NCBI GenBank assembly: GCA_018712345.1
Contig: DVHG01000028.1
Coordinates: forward strand, 1-52,888
Direction of reading: 5' to 3'
DNA from: Candidatus Onthovicinus excrementipullorum
GTDB lineage: Bacteria > Bacillota > Clostridia > Oscillospirales > Acutalibacteraceae
DNA length: 52,888 nucleotides
Shown: positions 1 through 8,524 of the stretch, piece after piece
Position numbering within the stretch: position 1 is the first letter of the stretch
Layout: the number at the start of each line of letters is the position of its first letter
Position numbers and translations under genes: made by a program
The notes under the pieces: generated by a model
What the model was told of the DNA's origin: nothing
Seen by the model: only the letters and a program-made list of their open reading frames with translations
The model's database searches: none

Positions 1-468
1 TTATGAAACATTCCAAAAAATAAAAACGGAATGTTCAACTTTATAATATAATATATCCAAGCATAAATCCATTTGCAAATTGAACAATGCTAAAAGATGA
101 ATGTGAGAGAGTTAGCAACGGCTTCACCAAAGATGGTGAAACAAAAGGCTTTTTTTGTCACAAAGTGCGATTGAGTTTCGCGATATAAGGCACAAAATAT
201 TCCAGGCCCAATGTGCTCAAACGCCCGCCGGTGGATTTAGTTCCGCCCGGCGGTTACTCTGGCCCAGGATATCACAAAAATACTCAAAGAAATGCGGCGC
301 TGTGCGCCGTGATGACTGCCGTACCGTACCCACCCCCCTGGCAACTCAAAAAAATTATAGGGCAGCAAATTCCCAAGATGTAGCTTTCGGCTGCCCGACT
401 GGACACAAGCTGTCGTACCATGGCGAAATCTGCCCAATTTGCACCGGTAAAATTCGTGTTCTTTGTCC
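1..468. other. Non-coding leader region upstream of ylxM
   Basis: I see no supportable gene here. The stretch holds an inverted repeat with 8-base arms at 7-14 and 28-35 around an A-rich spacer, a weak terminator-like hairpin at 123-156, and a short GC hairpin at 297-309. A frame from 155 to 472 exists, but it begins with TTG, has no ribosome binding site and no internal Met, and runs into the -35 box of the next promoter. Its C-terminus has a Cys-x-x-Cys spacing reminiscent of a zinc ribbon, which may be chance or a decayed gene end. Confidence 0.4.
123..156 (+). terminator. Possible weak terminator of an upstream gene
   Basis: A 7-base stem (TTCACCA at 123-129, TGGTGAA at 134-140) with a 4-base loop is followed after about ten bases by a run of seven T (150-156). 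The gap between stem and T run is longer than usual, so this is tentative. It would end a gene lying before the window. Confidence 0.3.
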
Positions 469-497
469 TTGACAAGGGAAAAGGTTTATAGTATAAT
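469..497 (+). promoter_or_regulatory. Sigma-A promoter of the ylxM-ffh operon
   Basis: A perfect -35 box TTGACA (469-474) and a perfect -10 box TATAAT (492-497) are separated by 17 bases. The start of ylxM lies about 45 bases beyond the predicted transcription start. No other promoter of similar quality appears before trmD ends, so it probably drives the whole SRP/translation operon. Confidence 0.85.
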
Positions 498-550
498 ATG
501 AAAGCTGTAAAGTTGAGTGCTTTACACAAATGGTCGTAGGGGGAAAGGGC

Positions 551-916
551 ATGGCAAAAAATCTGGAAATTTCCGTGCTGCTCGATTTTTACGGAGATAT
601 GCTCACGGAGAAGCAGCGCGACTTTATCGGTTATTACTATAATGACGACCTTTCCCTTGCGGAGATCGCGGAGAATGAGGGGATCACGCGTCAGGGTGTG
701 CGCGATGCGATCAAGCGCGCGGAGGCCCAGTTGTTTGACATGGAAGAGCATCTTGGCCTGGCCAGGCGGTTTGAGCAGATGCGCACGGGGCTTGATGAAA
801 TCATCGCCTGTGCGGAGAAGATCGCCGCGCTCAATATGGAGGGCAGCCTTTCGCATGATATCAACGATGCCTCCCGCCGCATTCGGGAGATTGCGCAGTC
901 CCTCCGCGAGGAATAA
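551..916 (+). CDS. ylxM: YlxM-family helix-turn-helix protein, SRP-associated
   Basis: This 121-residue protein belongs to the YlxM/p13 family, small winged-helix-like proteins encoded directly before ffh in Firmicutes and reported in streptococci to modulate SRP activity. The helix-turn-helix lies around residues 20-60, with a sigma-70 region 4-like pattern (SLAEIAENEGITRQGVRDAI). An in-frame ATG at 530 exists, but the A/G-rich ribosome binding site just before 551 and the family N-terminus favour the ATG at 551. It is the first gene after the strong promoter at 469-497, and ffh follows 27 bases downstream. The family assignment is firm; its exact role in this organism is inferred. Confidence 0.85.
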   Translation: MAKNLEISVLLDFYGDMLTEKQRDFIGYYYNDDLSLAEIAENEGITRQGVRDAIKRAEAQLFDMEEHLGLARRFEQMRTGLDEIIACAEKIAALNMEGSLSHDINDASRRIREIAQSLREE

Positions 917-943
917 AATTGACGATGAAGTCAGGGTGGTTTT

Positions 944-2275
944 GTGGCGTTTGAAGGACTATCCCAGCGGCTGGAAGCCGCTTTTAAAAAGTTAAGATCG
1001 AAGGGTAAGCTGTCCGAGAGCGACGTCAAGAGCGCCATGCGCGAGGTGCGCCTTGCGCTGCTGGAGGCGGACGTCAGCTACAAGGTTGCCAAGGACTTCA
1101 CCAACGCGGTCACGGAGAGGGCCATCGGTTCCCATGTGATGGAGAGCCTGACCCCCGCGCAGATGGTCATCAAGATCGTCAACGAGGAACTGACCGCCCT
1201 GATGGGCGGCAAGGCAGAGCGGATCAAAACGGCCCCGCATCCGCCAACGGTTGTGATGATGTGCGGCCTTCAGGGCTCCGGTAAGACAACCCACAGTGCG
1301 AAGATCGCGCTGATGCTCAAAAATAACGGGAACCGACCGCTGCTCGCCGCGTGTGACGTATATCGTCCCGCAGCCATTGACCAGCTCAAGGTCGTCGGCG
1401 GAAAGGTCGGCGTCCCCGTCTTTGAGATGGGGAAGAAGGACCCGGTGCGCATCGCGCGTGAGGCGGTCAAGCTGGCACGCGATCAGGGCTATGACTACGT
1501 CCTGCTTGATACGGCCGGCCGGCTCCACGTAGATGAGGAGCTGATGGAGGAGCTCAAGCGGATCAAGGCGGAGGTCACCCCCGCGGAGATCCTGCTGGTG
1601 ATTGATTCCATGACCGGTCAGGATGCCGTGAATGTGGCTGCCTCCTTTGACGAGGCGCTCGGCATCACGGGCGTAGTGCTCACCAAGCTTGATGGCGATA
1701 CCCGCGGCGGTGCGGCCCTCTCAGTCCGCGCGGTAACGGGCAAGCCGATCAAATTTGTCGGTACAGGTGAAAAGCTCGGTGATCTGGATGTTTTCCATCC
1801 CGATCGCATGGCGTCGCGGATCCTCGGTATGGGCGACATGCTCTCCCTGATCGAAAAGGCGGAGCAGACGCTTGACCGCAAGCGCGCGGAAGAGATGGAG
1901 CGCAACTTCCGGGCGAACAAATTTGACCTCAATGATCTGCTTGACCAGCTCCAGCAGCTGCGGCGTATGGGGTCCATCAAGGATACCATCGCCATGATTC
2001 CGGGGCTGGGCGGAAAGGTGAAAGACTCGGATATTGACGAGGGCGCCTTTGACAAAATGCAGGTCATCATCCAGTCCATGACGCGCAAGGAGCGCGAAAG
2101 GCCCGATATCATCAATCCCCAGCGTAAGCGCCGGATTGCCGCCGGCAGCGGGACGAAGGTTGAGGATGTCAACCGCCTGCTCAACCAGTACCGGCAGATG
2201 CAGAAGCTGTTTAAGCAGGTCAACGGCAAAGATACCCGCCGCCGCATGCGCAGAATGATGCGCGGCATGCAGTAA
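944..2275 (+). CDS. ffh: Signal recognition particle GTPase Ffh (SRP54)
   Basis: Ffh binds SRP RNA and signal sequences of nascent membrane and secreted proteins and docks with FtsY at the membrane. The 443-residue protein has the expected N domain (residues 1-90), a G domain with P-loop GLQGSGKTT (about 108-116), DTAGR and TKLDGD motifs, and a Met-rich M domain that ends in an Arg/Met-rich tail (MRRMMRGMQ). Length is typical. It starts with GTG at 944, with only a modest purine-rich site before it. It lies between ylxM and rpsP, the usual Firmicutes order. I found no SRP RNA gene in the window. Confidence 0.97.
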   Translation: MAFEGLSQRLEAAFKKLRSKGKLSESDVKSAMREVRLALLEADVSYKVAKDFTNAVTERAIGSHVMESLTPAQMVIKIVNEELTALMGGKAERIKTAPHPPTVVMMCGLQGSGKTTHSAKIALMLKNNGNRPLLAACDVYRPAAIDQLKVVGGKVGVPVFEMGKKDPVRIAREAVKLARDQGYDYVLLDTAGRLHVDEELMEELKRIKAEVTPAEILLVIDSMTGQDAVNVAASFDEALGITGVVLTKLDGDTRGGAALSVRAVTGKPIKFVGTGEKLGDLDVFHPDRMASRILGMGDMLSLIEKAEQTLDRKRAEEMERNFRANKFDLNDLLDQLQQLRRMGSIKDTIAMIPGLGGKVKDSDIDEGAFDKMQVIIQSMTRKERERPDIINPQRKRRIAAGSGTKVEDVNRLLNQYRQMQKLFKQVNGKDTRRRMRRMMRGMQ

Positions 2276-2347
2276 TTTTAGTTGTTCACACGCAGCGCGT
2301 GATTTGACAAACAAATAGATCAAATGATATTTTGGAGGTAAACGAAC

Positions 2348-2593
2348 ATGGCAGTTAAAATCAGACTCCGCCGCATGGGCGCGAAGAAGACCCCGTTTTA
2401 CAGGATCGTAGTGGCGGATTCCCGCTTCCCGCGCGATGGCCGCTTCATCGAGGAGATCGGTTATTACAATCCGCTTGAGAAGCCGGAGGTTGTTAAAATT
2501 GACGAGGAGAAGGCGCAGAAGTGGATCGCCAACGGCGCCCAGCCGACCGATACGGTCAAGGCCCTGCTGCGCAAGAACGGCATCGTGAAGTAA
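2348..2593 (+). CDS. rpsP: 30S ribosomal protein S16
   Basis: The 81-residue protein is a full-length bacterial S16, a structural protein of the small ribosomal subunit. The N-terminus ([25 protein letters not shown]) is the conserved family signature, given here only as a recognition pattern. A clear GGAGG site sits nine bases before the ATG. It is followed 19 bases later by the KH-domain gene, as in most Firmicutes. Confidence 0.97.
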   Translation: MAVKIRLRRMGAKKTPFYRIVVADSRFPRDGRFIEEIGYYNPLEKPEVVKIDEEKAQKWIANGAQPTDTVKALLRKNGIVK

Positions 2594-2612
2594 ACGGGAG
2601 GCCTCTCATACC

Positions 2613-2852
2613 ATGGAAGAGCTTTTACGCAACATTGCGCGCGGCCTTGTCAATGATAAGGACGCCGTATCTGTCACTGTTGACGACACCCCAGCGGAGG
2701 ACGGCTCCGTTACATATCATCTGCATGTCGCCGCCGCCGATATGGGGCGCGTGATCGGCAAGCAGGGGCGGATCGCCAAGGCGATCCGCGTGGTCATGCG
2801 GGCCGCAGCGGGAACGCGGGACGAGCGCGTCAATGTGGAAATCGACGAGTGA
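2613..2852 (+). CDS. khpA: KH-domain RNA-binding protein KhpA (YlqC)
   Basis: This 79-residue protein is a single KH domain with the RNA-binding loop GKQG in the context RVIGKQGRIAKAIR (about residues 47-60). KhpA proteins bind RNA, usually together with KhpB/Jag, and in streptococci affect cell elongation and division. It lies between rpsP and rimM as in other Firmicutes. A GGGAGG site lies 13 bases before the ATG. A strong GC hairpin follows directly after the stop codon. Confidence 0.93.
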   Translation: MEELLRNIARGLVNDKDAVSVTVDDTPAEDGSVTYHLHVAAADMGRVIGKQGRIAKAIRVVMRAAAGTRDERVNVEIDE

Positions 2853-2859
2853 TCGCTTT

Positions 2860-2890
2860 CGGGCGGGCAGATCAGCCCGCCCGCTTTTCA
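2860..2890 (+). terminator. Hairpin after khpA (attenuator or terminator)
   Basis: A 9-base, nearly all G/C stem (left arm 2860-2868, loop 2869-2874, right arm 2875-2883) is followed by CTTTTCATT. The T run is short, so it may only partly stop transcription and could set the ratio between ylxM-khpA and rimM-trmD. I see no good promoter between it and rimM, which supports partial read-through. Confidence 0.6.
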
Positions 2891-2965
2891 TTATATGGAT
2901 AGGCTACACCGCGCGCCGCGGCTTTTTGGCGGAGCGGGCTGCTGTATTCGGAACGGAGGGAACAG

Positions 2966-3484
2966 ATGGTCAAGCGCTATCTTCAGGTCGGTAAAATTGT
3001 CTCCACGCACGGCGTGCGCGGGGAACTGCGGGTCCAGCCCTGGTGTGACGGACCGGACTATATCTCCCGTTTTTCCGTCCTCTATTTTGACGGGGAGGGA
3101 CGGGAGGGACGGAAGGTCCTCTCCTGCCGGCCGCATGGCAATATCACACTCCTAACGCTTGAGGGAGTGGACGGCATTGATGCCGCCCGCGCCCTGCGGG
3201 GGAAAATCCTGTACATGGACCGCGAGGAGTCCGGCATCGGGGAGAATGAGTGGTTTATTGAGGATCTCATCGGGTGCCAAGTATTGGACGCGGACAGTGG
3301 CCGGGAGTACGGCACCCTGACGGAAGTCTCCCAGACGGGGGCCAACGATGTGTGGCATATCCGTTCCGCGCAGGGGCGCGAATATCTGATTCCCGCCATC
3401 CGCGATGTCGTACGCGAGGTGTTCCCGCAGGAGGAGCGGATCACCATCACACCGCTGAAAGGAATTTTTGACGATGAGGATTGA
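2966..3484 (+). CDS. rimM: Ribosome maturation factor RimM
   Basis: RimM binds ribosomal protein S19 and helps assemble the head of the 30S subunit. The 172-residue protein has the N-terminal RimM beta-barrel (about residues 5-85, starting [16 protein letters not shown]) and a C-terminal PRC barrel (about 95-170, with LIGCQV and [10 protein letters not shown]). The ATG follows a GGAGGGAAC site. Its last codons overlap the start of trmD by 11 bases, which suggests translational coupling. Confidence 0.95.
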   Translation: MVKRYLQVGKIVSTHGVRGELRVQPWCDGPDYISRFSVLYFDGEGREGRKVLSCRPHGNITLLTLEGVDGIDAARALRGKILYMDREESGIGENEWFIEDLIGCQVLDADSGREYGTLTEVSQTGANDVWHIRSAQGREYLIPAIRDVVREVFPQEERITITPLKGIFDDED

Positions 3485-4238
3485 TATACTGACCCTGTTC
3501 CCGGATATGTGTGAGGTGGTGTTCAACGAAAGCATCATCGGTCGGGCGCTGCGGCGCGGGGCGCTGGAGATTCGCGCGCGCGATATCCGGTACTTCACGC
3601 ATGACAAGCACAACCGGGTGGACGATGCCCCCTACGGCGGCGGGACCGGGATGCTGATGCAGGCGCAGCCGATCTATGACTGCTACGTCTCGCTCTGCGA
3701 TGAACTGGGGACAGTCCCGCACTGCATCTATATGTCCCCACAGGGGAAAAGGTTAGACCAACAGCGCGTGAAGGAACTCTCACAGCTGGATAATATTGCC
3801 ATCCTGTGCGGGCATTATGAGGGCGTTGATGAGCGCGTCCTCGACTGCGTGGTGGATGAGGAGATCTCCATCGGCGATTTTGTCGTGACGGGAGGGGAAC
3901 TCCCTGCGCTCATGCTGGCAGATGCCGTGGCGCGGATGCTGCCGGGCGTGCTGGCGAATGAGGAAGCCTTTACTCTGGAGAGCCATTACAACGGCCTGCT
4001 GGAGTACCCGCAGTACACCCGGCCGGAAGAGTGGAACGGCATGCGTGTTCCGGAGGTCCTGCTCTCCGGCCATCACGCCAATATTGAACGCTGGCGGCGC
4101 GAACAGTCCCTGGAGCGCACATGGCGCAAACGTCCCGATTTGCTGGAAACGGCGCCGCTCACCGAGGCGGACCGGGCTTATCTGGAAGCCCTTGGTCAAA
4201 ATAATGAAAGGGATACCAAAGCGCAGACAGGGGAATAA
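3474..4238 (+). CDS. trmD: tRNA (guanine-37-N1)-methyltransferase TrmD
   Basis: TrmD uses S-adenosylmethionine to methylate G37 next to the anticodon and so prevents +1 frameshifting. The 254-residue protein has the SPOUT-class trefoil-knot region ([14 protein letters not shown], about residues 139-152) and the N-terminal [10 protein letters not shown] signature. I chose the ATG at 3474 over the TTG six bases upstream because it matches the family start and the GAAAGGA site is at the right distance. Start and end of rimM overlap. I see no convincing terminator in the AT-rich 200 bases downstream. Confidence 0.96.
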   Translation: MRIDILTLFPDMCEVVFNESIIGRALRRGALEIRARDIRYFTHDKHNRVDDAPYGGGTGMLMQAQPIYDCYVSLCDELGTVPHCIYMSPQGKRLDQQRVKELSQLDNIAILCGHYEGVDERVLDCVVDEEISIGDFVVTGGELPALMLADAVARMLPGVLANEEAFTLESHYNGLLEYPQYTRPEEWNGMRVPEVLLSGHHANIERWRREQSLERTWRKRPDLLETAPLTEADRAYLEALGQNNERDTKAQTGE

Positions 4239-4449
4239 AAAATCCATCTATATTGCACGGTTTTTTGCGCCTTTTATCGTCAAAATAACAATGAAAACAG
4301 GGTGCTCTGTGATATATTGCACAAATTTTTTTCTAATTTTTAATGAAAAATCCACGCCAAAATTAACAAATTATTAAGGCGAAAAGTGGCCCAACTTTGG
4401 GATAGTAGCCGAATTCTTGCTTTTTGCCCGCAAACGCCCCAAATAGGCG

Positions 4450-4477
4450 TTGACGGGGACAAGTTTTGTGCTATAAT
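4450..4477 (+). promoter_or_regulatory. Promoter of the HPr gene
   Basis: TTGACG (4450-4455) and TATAAT (4472-4477) are 16 bases apart, giving a leader of about 50 bases before the HPr start codon. The sequence from 4239 to this promoter is AT-rich and otherwise shows nothing I can name. Confidence 0.8.
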
Positions 4478-4532
4478 ATGGGAGTAATCAGGTCAGCACA
4501 GTGAATTTTTGATTTTGGGTGGGAGATACATT

Positions 4533-4796
4533 ATGTACGTTAAAGATGTAACAGTTCAGAATCAAGTAGGTCTGCACGCCCGTCCGGCCACGTTCTTTAT
4601 CCAGAAGGCAAATGAATACAAGTCCTCCATCTGGGTGGAGAAGGAAGAGCGCCGCGTGAATGCAAAGAGCCTGCTCGGTGTTCTTTCGCTCGGTATTATG
4701 GGCGGTACAAAGATCCGCATCATCGCCGGCGGTGCCGACGAGGAGGAGGCCGTTGAGGGCCTTGTAAAACTCGTTGAGTCCGGTTTTGCGGAGTAA
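4533..4796 (+). CDS. ptsH: HPr-family phosphocarrier protein
   Basis: The 87-residue protein has both HPr phosphorylation sites: the active-site His15 in GLHARPA and the regulatory Ser46 in NAKSLLGV. This argues against Crh, which lacks the His. HPr carries phosphate from enzyme I to sugar permeases, and its Ser46-phosphorylated form is the CcpA corepressor in Firmicutes. It stands alone, without ptsI, between its own promoter (4450-4477) and a strong terminator (4811-4848). An upstream in-frame start at 4509 lacks a ribosome site; GGGAG lies before 4533. Confidence 0.92.
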   Translation: MYVKDVTVQNQVGLHARPATFFIQKANEYKSSIWVEKEERRVNAKSLLGVLSLGIMGGTKIRIIAGGADEEEAVEGLVKLVESGFAE

Positions 4797-4810
4797 AAAT
4801 TTGTGACAGA

Positions 4811-4848
4811 AAGGCACGCTGCGTGAAGTTGCGCAGTGTGCCTTTTTT
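4811..4848 (+). terminator. Terminator of the HPr gene
   Basis: A 13-base stem (4811-4823 with 4832-4844, one mismatch) with an 8-base loop ends in a T run. It is a textbook intrinsic terminator and isolates the HPr gene as a single-gene unit. Confidence 0.9.
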
Positions 4849-4905
4849 CTATGCTGGGCGTCCGAAAGCAGTTGTGGACTCGTCTCTTTTTCCGACGCTT
4901 CCCGC

Positions 4906-4934
4906 TTGAAAGAACGGGCCAAAATTCATATAAT
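4906..4934 (+). promoter_or_regulatory. Promoter of uvrC
   Basis: TTGAAA (4906-4911) and TATAAT (4929-4934) with 17-base spacing lie just upstream of uvrC. This placement shows that the longer in-frame extension of uvrC upstream of 4981 is not translated. Confidence 0.75.
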
Positions 4935-4980
4935 AAAATACAGAACATCAGGCGGCGGTTCTGCCGGGGAGGTATCAAAT

Positions 4981-6828
4981 ATGGCGGTCGAGAGCAAAAA
5001 TCCTAAAATCAAACAACTTCGCCGGAAGGCGATGAGCCTGCCGCTGACACCCGGCGTCTACATTATGAAGGACAAATCCGGTGAAATTATTTATATTGGA
5101 AAGGCCAAGGCGCTGAAAAACCGGGTCAGCCAGTATTTTGGTTCCCAGAGCGGCCACACGATCAAGGTGCGGCGCATGGTCGACCATGTGCAGGACTTTG
5201 ACTATATCCTGACCGACAGCGAATTTGAAGCGCTTGTGCTCGAGTGCAGTCTCATTAAGCAGCACACCCCCAAATACAATATTCTCCTCAAGGATGATAA
5301 GGGGTACCACTATATCAAGGTCACGCGCGGGGATTGGCCGCGGATCAGCGCCGTCAAGCAGAAACTTGGCGACGGTGCGGAGTATATCGGCCCCTATACA
5401 AGCTCCTACGCGGTGACCTGCGCGGTCGATGAGGCCTTAAAGATCTTCAAGCTGCCGCAGTGCTCCCGGATGTTCCCGCGCGATATTGGCAAGGGCCGCC
5501 CGTGCTTGAATTATTTTATCGGGCAGTGTGCGGCCCCCTGCGCCCGGAAGATCAGTCGGGAGGAATACGGCCGCAGTGTGGAGGAGGCGCTCTCTTTCCT
5601 GCGCGGCGGCGATACGAGCGCCCGGCAGATGCAACAGGAGATGGAGGAGGCGGCGGAAAACCTCGACTTTGAACGGGCGGCCAAACTCCGTGACCGGATC
5701 CGTGCACTGGAGAAGATTGCGGAGAAGCAGAAGGTTGTCGCCACGGGCATCACGGAGCAGGATGTCTTCGCCATCGCCCAGGGGGAGCGAGAGAACTGCC
5801 TGGTGGTCATGCGCTTTTCCGACAGCCGCCTGTATGACAGCGAGCACTTTTTCTACGAGCCGGAAGGGACGCTTGAGCAGCAGCGGCGCGATCTGATCAC
5901 CCGCTATTACTCTTTGCAGCGCGAGATCCCGCGCCGCGTCACGCTCGACGGCCCGGCGGAGAACCCGGAGCTGTTAGAGCGCTTCCTGCGTGAGAAAGCG
6001 GGAAAAAAGGTTGAACTCTTTATCCCGCAGCGCGGCGAGCAGGTCCGGCTGATTGAGATGTGTCGCTCCAATGCCGCTCAGAAGCTGGCACTGCGCCACG
6101 GCGCCAACGGCCGGCAGATGGCCGCGCTCGACGAGCTCGCGCGCCTGCTCGGCCTGGAAAAGCCTCCCGTCTGGATCGAGAGCTATGATATCTCCCACAC
6201 GGCGGGCAGCGATAACGTGGCGGGTATGGTTGTATTTAAAGACGGCGTCCCGTATAAAAAATCCTACCGCCGCTTCAAAATTAAGGGATTCACCGGTCAG
6301 GATGACTACGCCTCCATGAACGAGGTGCTCACCCGCCGGTTTGAGGAATACTTCCGCCATCAGGGTGAGGAGGGGTTCGGCACGCTGCCGGACCTGATCC
6401 TGCTTGACGGCGGAGAGGGCCAGATGCACGCGGTGGAGCCGGTGCTGAAAAAATTCGGTCTGACCATCCCGCTGTTTGGTATGGTCAAGGACGACCGGCA
6501 CCGCACCCGCGCCATCGCCACGGACGGCGGGGAGATCGCGATTAATGACAAGCGGTTAGCTTTTACACTTGTTTCTACGATTCAGGAGGAAGTACACCGG
6601 TTTGCCATCACCTATCACCGCCAAAGCCATGCGCGCAGCGCGCTGACGAGTTCACTCACGCAGATTGAAGGGATCGGGCCCAACCGGGCCAGATCCCTCC
6701 TGGCCCGGTTCCGCACGGTAAAAAAGATCTCCGAGGCCTCGGTGGAGGAGCTTGCCGCCGCCGAGGGGATGGGGCGCAGTGCGGCGCAGGCCGTGTACAA
6801 TTTTTATCATCCGTCAACTAATGATTGA
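4981..6828 (+). CDS. uvrC: Excinuclease ABC subunit C
   Basis: UvrC makes both incisions during nucleotide excision repair after UvrA/UvrB find the lesion. The 615-residue protein has an N-terminal GIY-YIG nuclease (about residues 20-100, with GVYIMKD and IIYIGKAK), a UVR motif for UvrB binding near residue 215 ([11 protein letters not shown]), a C-terminal RNase H-like nuclease (about 380-540, with SYDISH and LILLDGGEGQ) and a terminal helix-hairpin-helix (IEGIGPNRARSLL). Length is normal. The ATG at 4981 has a GGGGAGG site, and the promoter overlaps the longer frame upstream, so that extension is excluded. Confidence 0.96.
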   Translation: MAVESKNPKIKQLRRKAMSLPLTPGVYIMKDKSGEIIYIGKAKALKNRVSQYFGSQSGHTIKVRRMVDHVQDFDYILTDSEFEALVLECSLIKQHTPKYNILLKDDKGYHYIKVTRGDWPRISAVKQKLGDGAEYIGPYTSSYAVTCAVDEALKIFKLPQCSRMFPRDIGKGRPCLNYFIGQCAAPCARKISREEYGRSVEEALSFLRGGDTSARQMQQEMEEAAENLDFERAAKLRDRIRALEKIAEKQKVVATGITEQDVFAIAQGERENCLVVMRFSDSRLYDSEHFFYEPEGTLEQQRRDLITRYYSLQREIPRRVTLDGPAENPELLERFLREKAGKKVELFIPQRGEQVRLIEMCRSNAAQKLALRHGANGRQMAALDELARLLGLEKPPVWIESYDISHTAGSDNVAGMVVFKDGVPYKKSYRRFKIKGFTGQDDYASMNEVLTRRFEEYFRHQGEEGFGTLPDLILLDGGEGQMHAVEPVLKKFGLTIPLFGMVKDDRHRTRAIATDGGEIAINDKRLAFTLVSTIQEEVHRFAITYHRQSHARSALTSSLTQIEGIGPNRARSLLARFRTVKKISEASVEELAAAEGMGRSAAQAVYNFYHPSTND

Positions 6829-6854
6829 CAAAGCAATGGTGAAAATGCGATAAT
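6825..6854 (+). promoter_or_regulatory. Promoter of the rsmD-coaD operon
   Basis: A perfect TTGACA (6825-6830) overlaps the uvrC stop codon, and GATAAT (6849-6854) follows after 18 bases. The rsmD start is about 45 bases further on. It probably drives rsmD, coaD and the three genes after them, as no other promoter or terminator is evident before 11445. Confidence 0.75.
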
Positions 6855-6901
6855 AAACTGAATCAGAGGATTTTTTATGATCCGCCTTGGGAGGTCTTAA
6901 A

Positions 6902-7450
6902 ATGCGCGTGATTACGGGATCGGCCAGGGGCCGCCGCCTGAAAACGCTGGAGGGGCGCGATGTCCGCCCCACGGCAGACCGCGTTAAAGAGGCGATTTTC
7001 AGCATTATCCAGTTTGAGATTGAGGGGAGCCGCGTGCTCGATATGTTCGCAGGCTCCGGCCAGCTCGGAATCGAGGCGCTCAGCCGTGGCGCCGCCGAGG
7101 CCGTTTTTGTGGATGCGGACCCGCGTGCTGTCGCCCTGGTCCGGGAGAATTTGGAGCACACCGGCCTGTCGGACCGGGCGCAGGTCTTTCAGGCGGACAG
7201 CCTCATGTTTGTGCGCAACCGGCATGAGCGCTTTGATATCGCCCTGCTTGATCCGCCCTATGGCAGAGGAATCCTTCAGCAGGCGCTTGAGGCCGCCGCT
7301 CCCTGCGTGAGTGAGAATGGAACAATCGTCTGTGAGCTCCCTGAGAAGGAAGAAATGCCGGAGCACGTCGGAGAATTTTCACTGTACAGGCGCTATCGCT
7401 ATGGGAAAACGGAACTGGCCGTATATAGGAAAGGGGGCGCCCCGGCGTGA
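6902..7450 (+). CDS. rsmD: 16S rRNA (guanine-966-N2)-methyltransferase RsmD
   Basis: RsmD methylates G966 in the 30S P site. The 182-residue protein begins MRVITGSARGRRL and has the SAM-binding loop VLDMFAGSGQLGIEALSRGA (about residues 45-64) and the catalytic DPPYG motif (about 117-121), both diagnostic. GGGAGG lies before the ATG at 6902. Its stop codon overlaps the GTG start of coaD by four bases; this rsmD-coaD pairing is common in Firmicutes. Confidence 0.95.
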   Translation: MRVITGSARGRRLKTLEGRDVRPTADRVKEAIFSIIQFEIEGSRVLDMFAGSGQLGIEALSRGAAEAVFVDADPRAVALVRENLEHTGLSDRAQVFQADSLMFVRNRHERFDIALLDPPYGRGILQQALEAAAPCVSENGTIVCELPEKEEMPEHVGEFSLYRRYRYGKTELAVYRKGGAPA

Positions 7451-7938
7451 AAACTGCAATTTGCCCGGGCAGCTTTGACCCGGTGACACTCGGCCACATG
7501 GATATTATCCGGCGCAGTGCCAAGCTTTTTGACCGCGTGATCGTCGTCGTGATGCGCAACTATCACAAGTCTACCAGCGCCTTTACGCCGGAGGAGCGGA
7601 TGGAGCTGCTGCGCCGATGCACGGCGGACATCCCGAACGTGGAGGTGGACACCTACATGGGCCTTCTGGCTGAATATGCCAGAGAAAAGAAGGCTGATGC
7701 GATTGTTAAGGGGCTGCGCGCGGTGTCCGACTTTGAAGATGAGTTTCAGCAGGCCCTGACCAACAGGGAACTGAATCCGGATGTGGAGACGATCTTTATG
7801 ACGACGAGCGGGGAAAATATGTTTTTAAGCTCCAGTGTGGTCAGGCAGGTCTGCGAATTTGGCGGCGACATCAAGAGCTTTGTCCCTGCGGAAGTTTATC
7901 AGGATATCACTGCACGTCTTTTACATAAGGAGGGCTGA
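7447..7938 (+). CDS. coaD: Phosphopantetheine adenylyltransferase
   Basis: CoaD transfers AMP from ATP to 4'-phosphopantetheine, the penultimate step of coenzyme A synthesis. The 163-residue protein has the nucleotidyltransferase motif GSFDPVTLGH near the N-terminus and the late SSSVVRQ motif that corresponds to the family ISSTxxR signature. It starts with GTG in a four-base overlap with rsmD. The next gene begins two bases after the stop, so translation is probably coupled throughout. Confidence 0.95.
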   Translation: MKTAICPGSFDPVTLGHMDIIRRSAKLFDRVIVVVMRNYHKSTSAFTPEERMELLRRCTADIPNVEVDTYMGLLAEYAREKKADAIVKGLRAVSDFEDEFQQALTNRELNPDVETIFMTTSGENMFLSSSVVRQVCEFGGDIKSFVPAEVYQDITARLLHKEG

Positions 7939-7940
7939 AA

Positions 7941-8519
7941 ATGCCAAAGATCAGTATTGAGGAGCTGCTCGACGAGCTGGAAGAGATGATTGAGGGCGGT
8001 ACGAACCTCGCCTTCACCAGCAAGACGCTCATCAATTCGGGCGATGTCATGGAGGTCATTAAGGAGATGCGCCTGAATATCCCGGAGGAGATCCGTCAGG
8101 CGCGCGTGATTGCGAGCGAGCGCGTGGAGATTATCGAGAGCGCAGAGAAGCAGGCTGACGGTATCATCGAGAAGGCCAAGCGTCAGGCTCAGGCATTGGT
8201 GGCGGAGAACACTATCACCAAGCAGGCGCAGGATCAGGCGCACAGGCTGGTAGCACAGGCGAACGAGCAGGCCGCCACCATCATCAGTGAGGCGAATGAG
8301 GAGGCGGAGAGCGTGCGCAAGCAGGCGCAGCGCTGGTCTGACACGCTCCGGGAGACCTCCTCGGATTTTGTGGAGAACATGCTGCTCTCGGCACAGGATG
8401 CGCTGGAGACCAGCTTGAATAATGTGCGGCGTGTCCGGAGTAATCTGGGTGCCTCCCAGGCCAAGACGGGTGAGGGGAAAAAGGCGCAGCGCCGTGATCC
8501 GGAAGGAAAGGAAGGGTGA
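7941..8519 (+). CDS. Coiled-coil protein of the ATP synthase B/E-like type
   Basis: This 192-residue protein is mostly a long charged coiled coil (about residues 40-150) rich in Ala, Glu, Gln and Lys, and has no membrane segment. Such proteins next to coaD in Clostridia are often labelled ATPase or V-type ATP synthase subunit, but no catalytic motif is visible and no ATP synthase genes are near. The N-terminal 40 residues (ISIEELLDELEEMIEGG) could be a DivIVA/SepIVA-like oligomerisation head, which would suggest a cell-envelope scaffold; that is my inference. It lies two bases after coaD and is followed directly by the GH27 gene. A good GGAGG precedes its ATG. Confidence 0.6.
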   Translation: MPKISIEELLDELEEMIEGGTNLAFTSKTLINSGDVMEVIKEMRLNIPEEIRQARVIASERVEIIESAEKQADGIIEKAKRQAQALVAENTITKQAQDQAHRLVAQANEQAATIISEANEEAESVRKQAQRWSDTLRETSSDFVENMLLSAQDALETSLNNVRRVRSNLGASQAKTGEGKKAQRRDPEGKEG

Positions 8520-8524
8520 GATCC

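Noticed and set aside
155-472. A 105-codon frame with a Cys-rich C-terminal end
   Set aside because: It starts with TTG without a ribosome site, has no internal Met, and its end overlaps the -35 box of a perfect promoter. The zinc-ribbon-like Cys pattern alone is not enough.
284-856. A 190-codon minus-strand frame antisense to ylxM
   Set aside because: It overlaps the well-supported ylxM gene and its promoter, has no recognisable domain, and fits a shadow frame of GC-rich coding DNA.
4533-4796. Crh instead of HPr
   Set aside because: His15 is present in GLHARPA; Crh carries Gln there.
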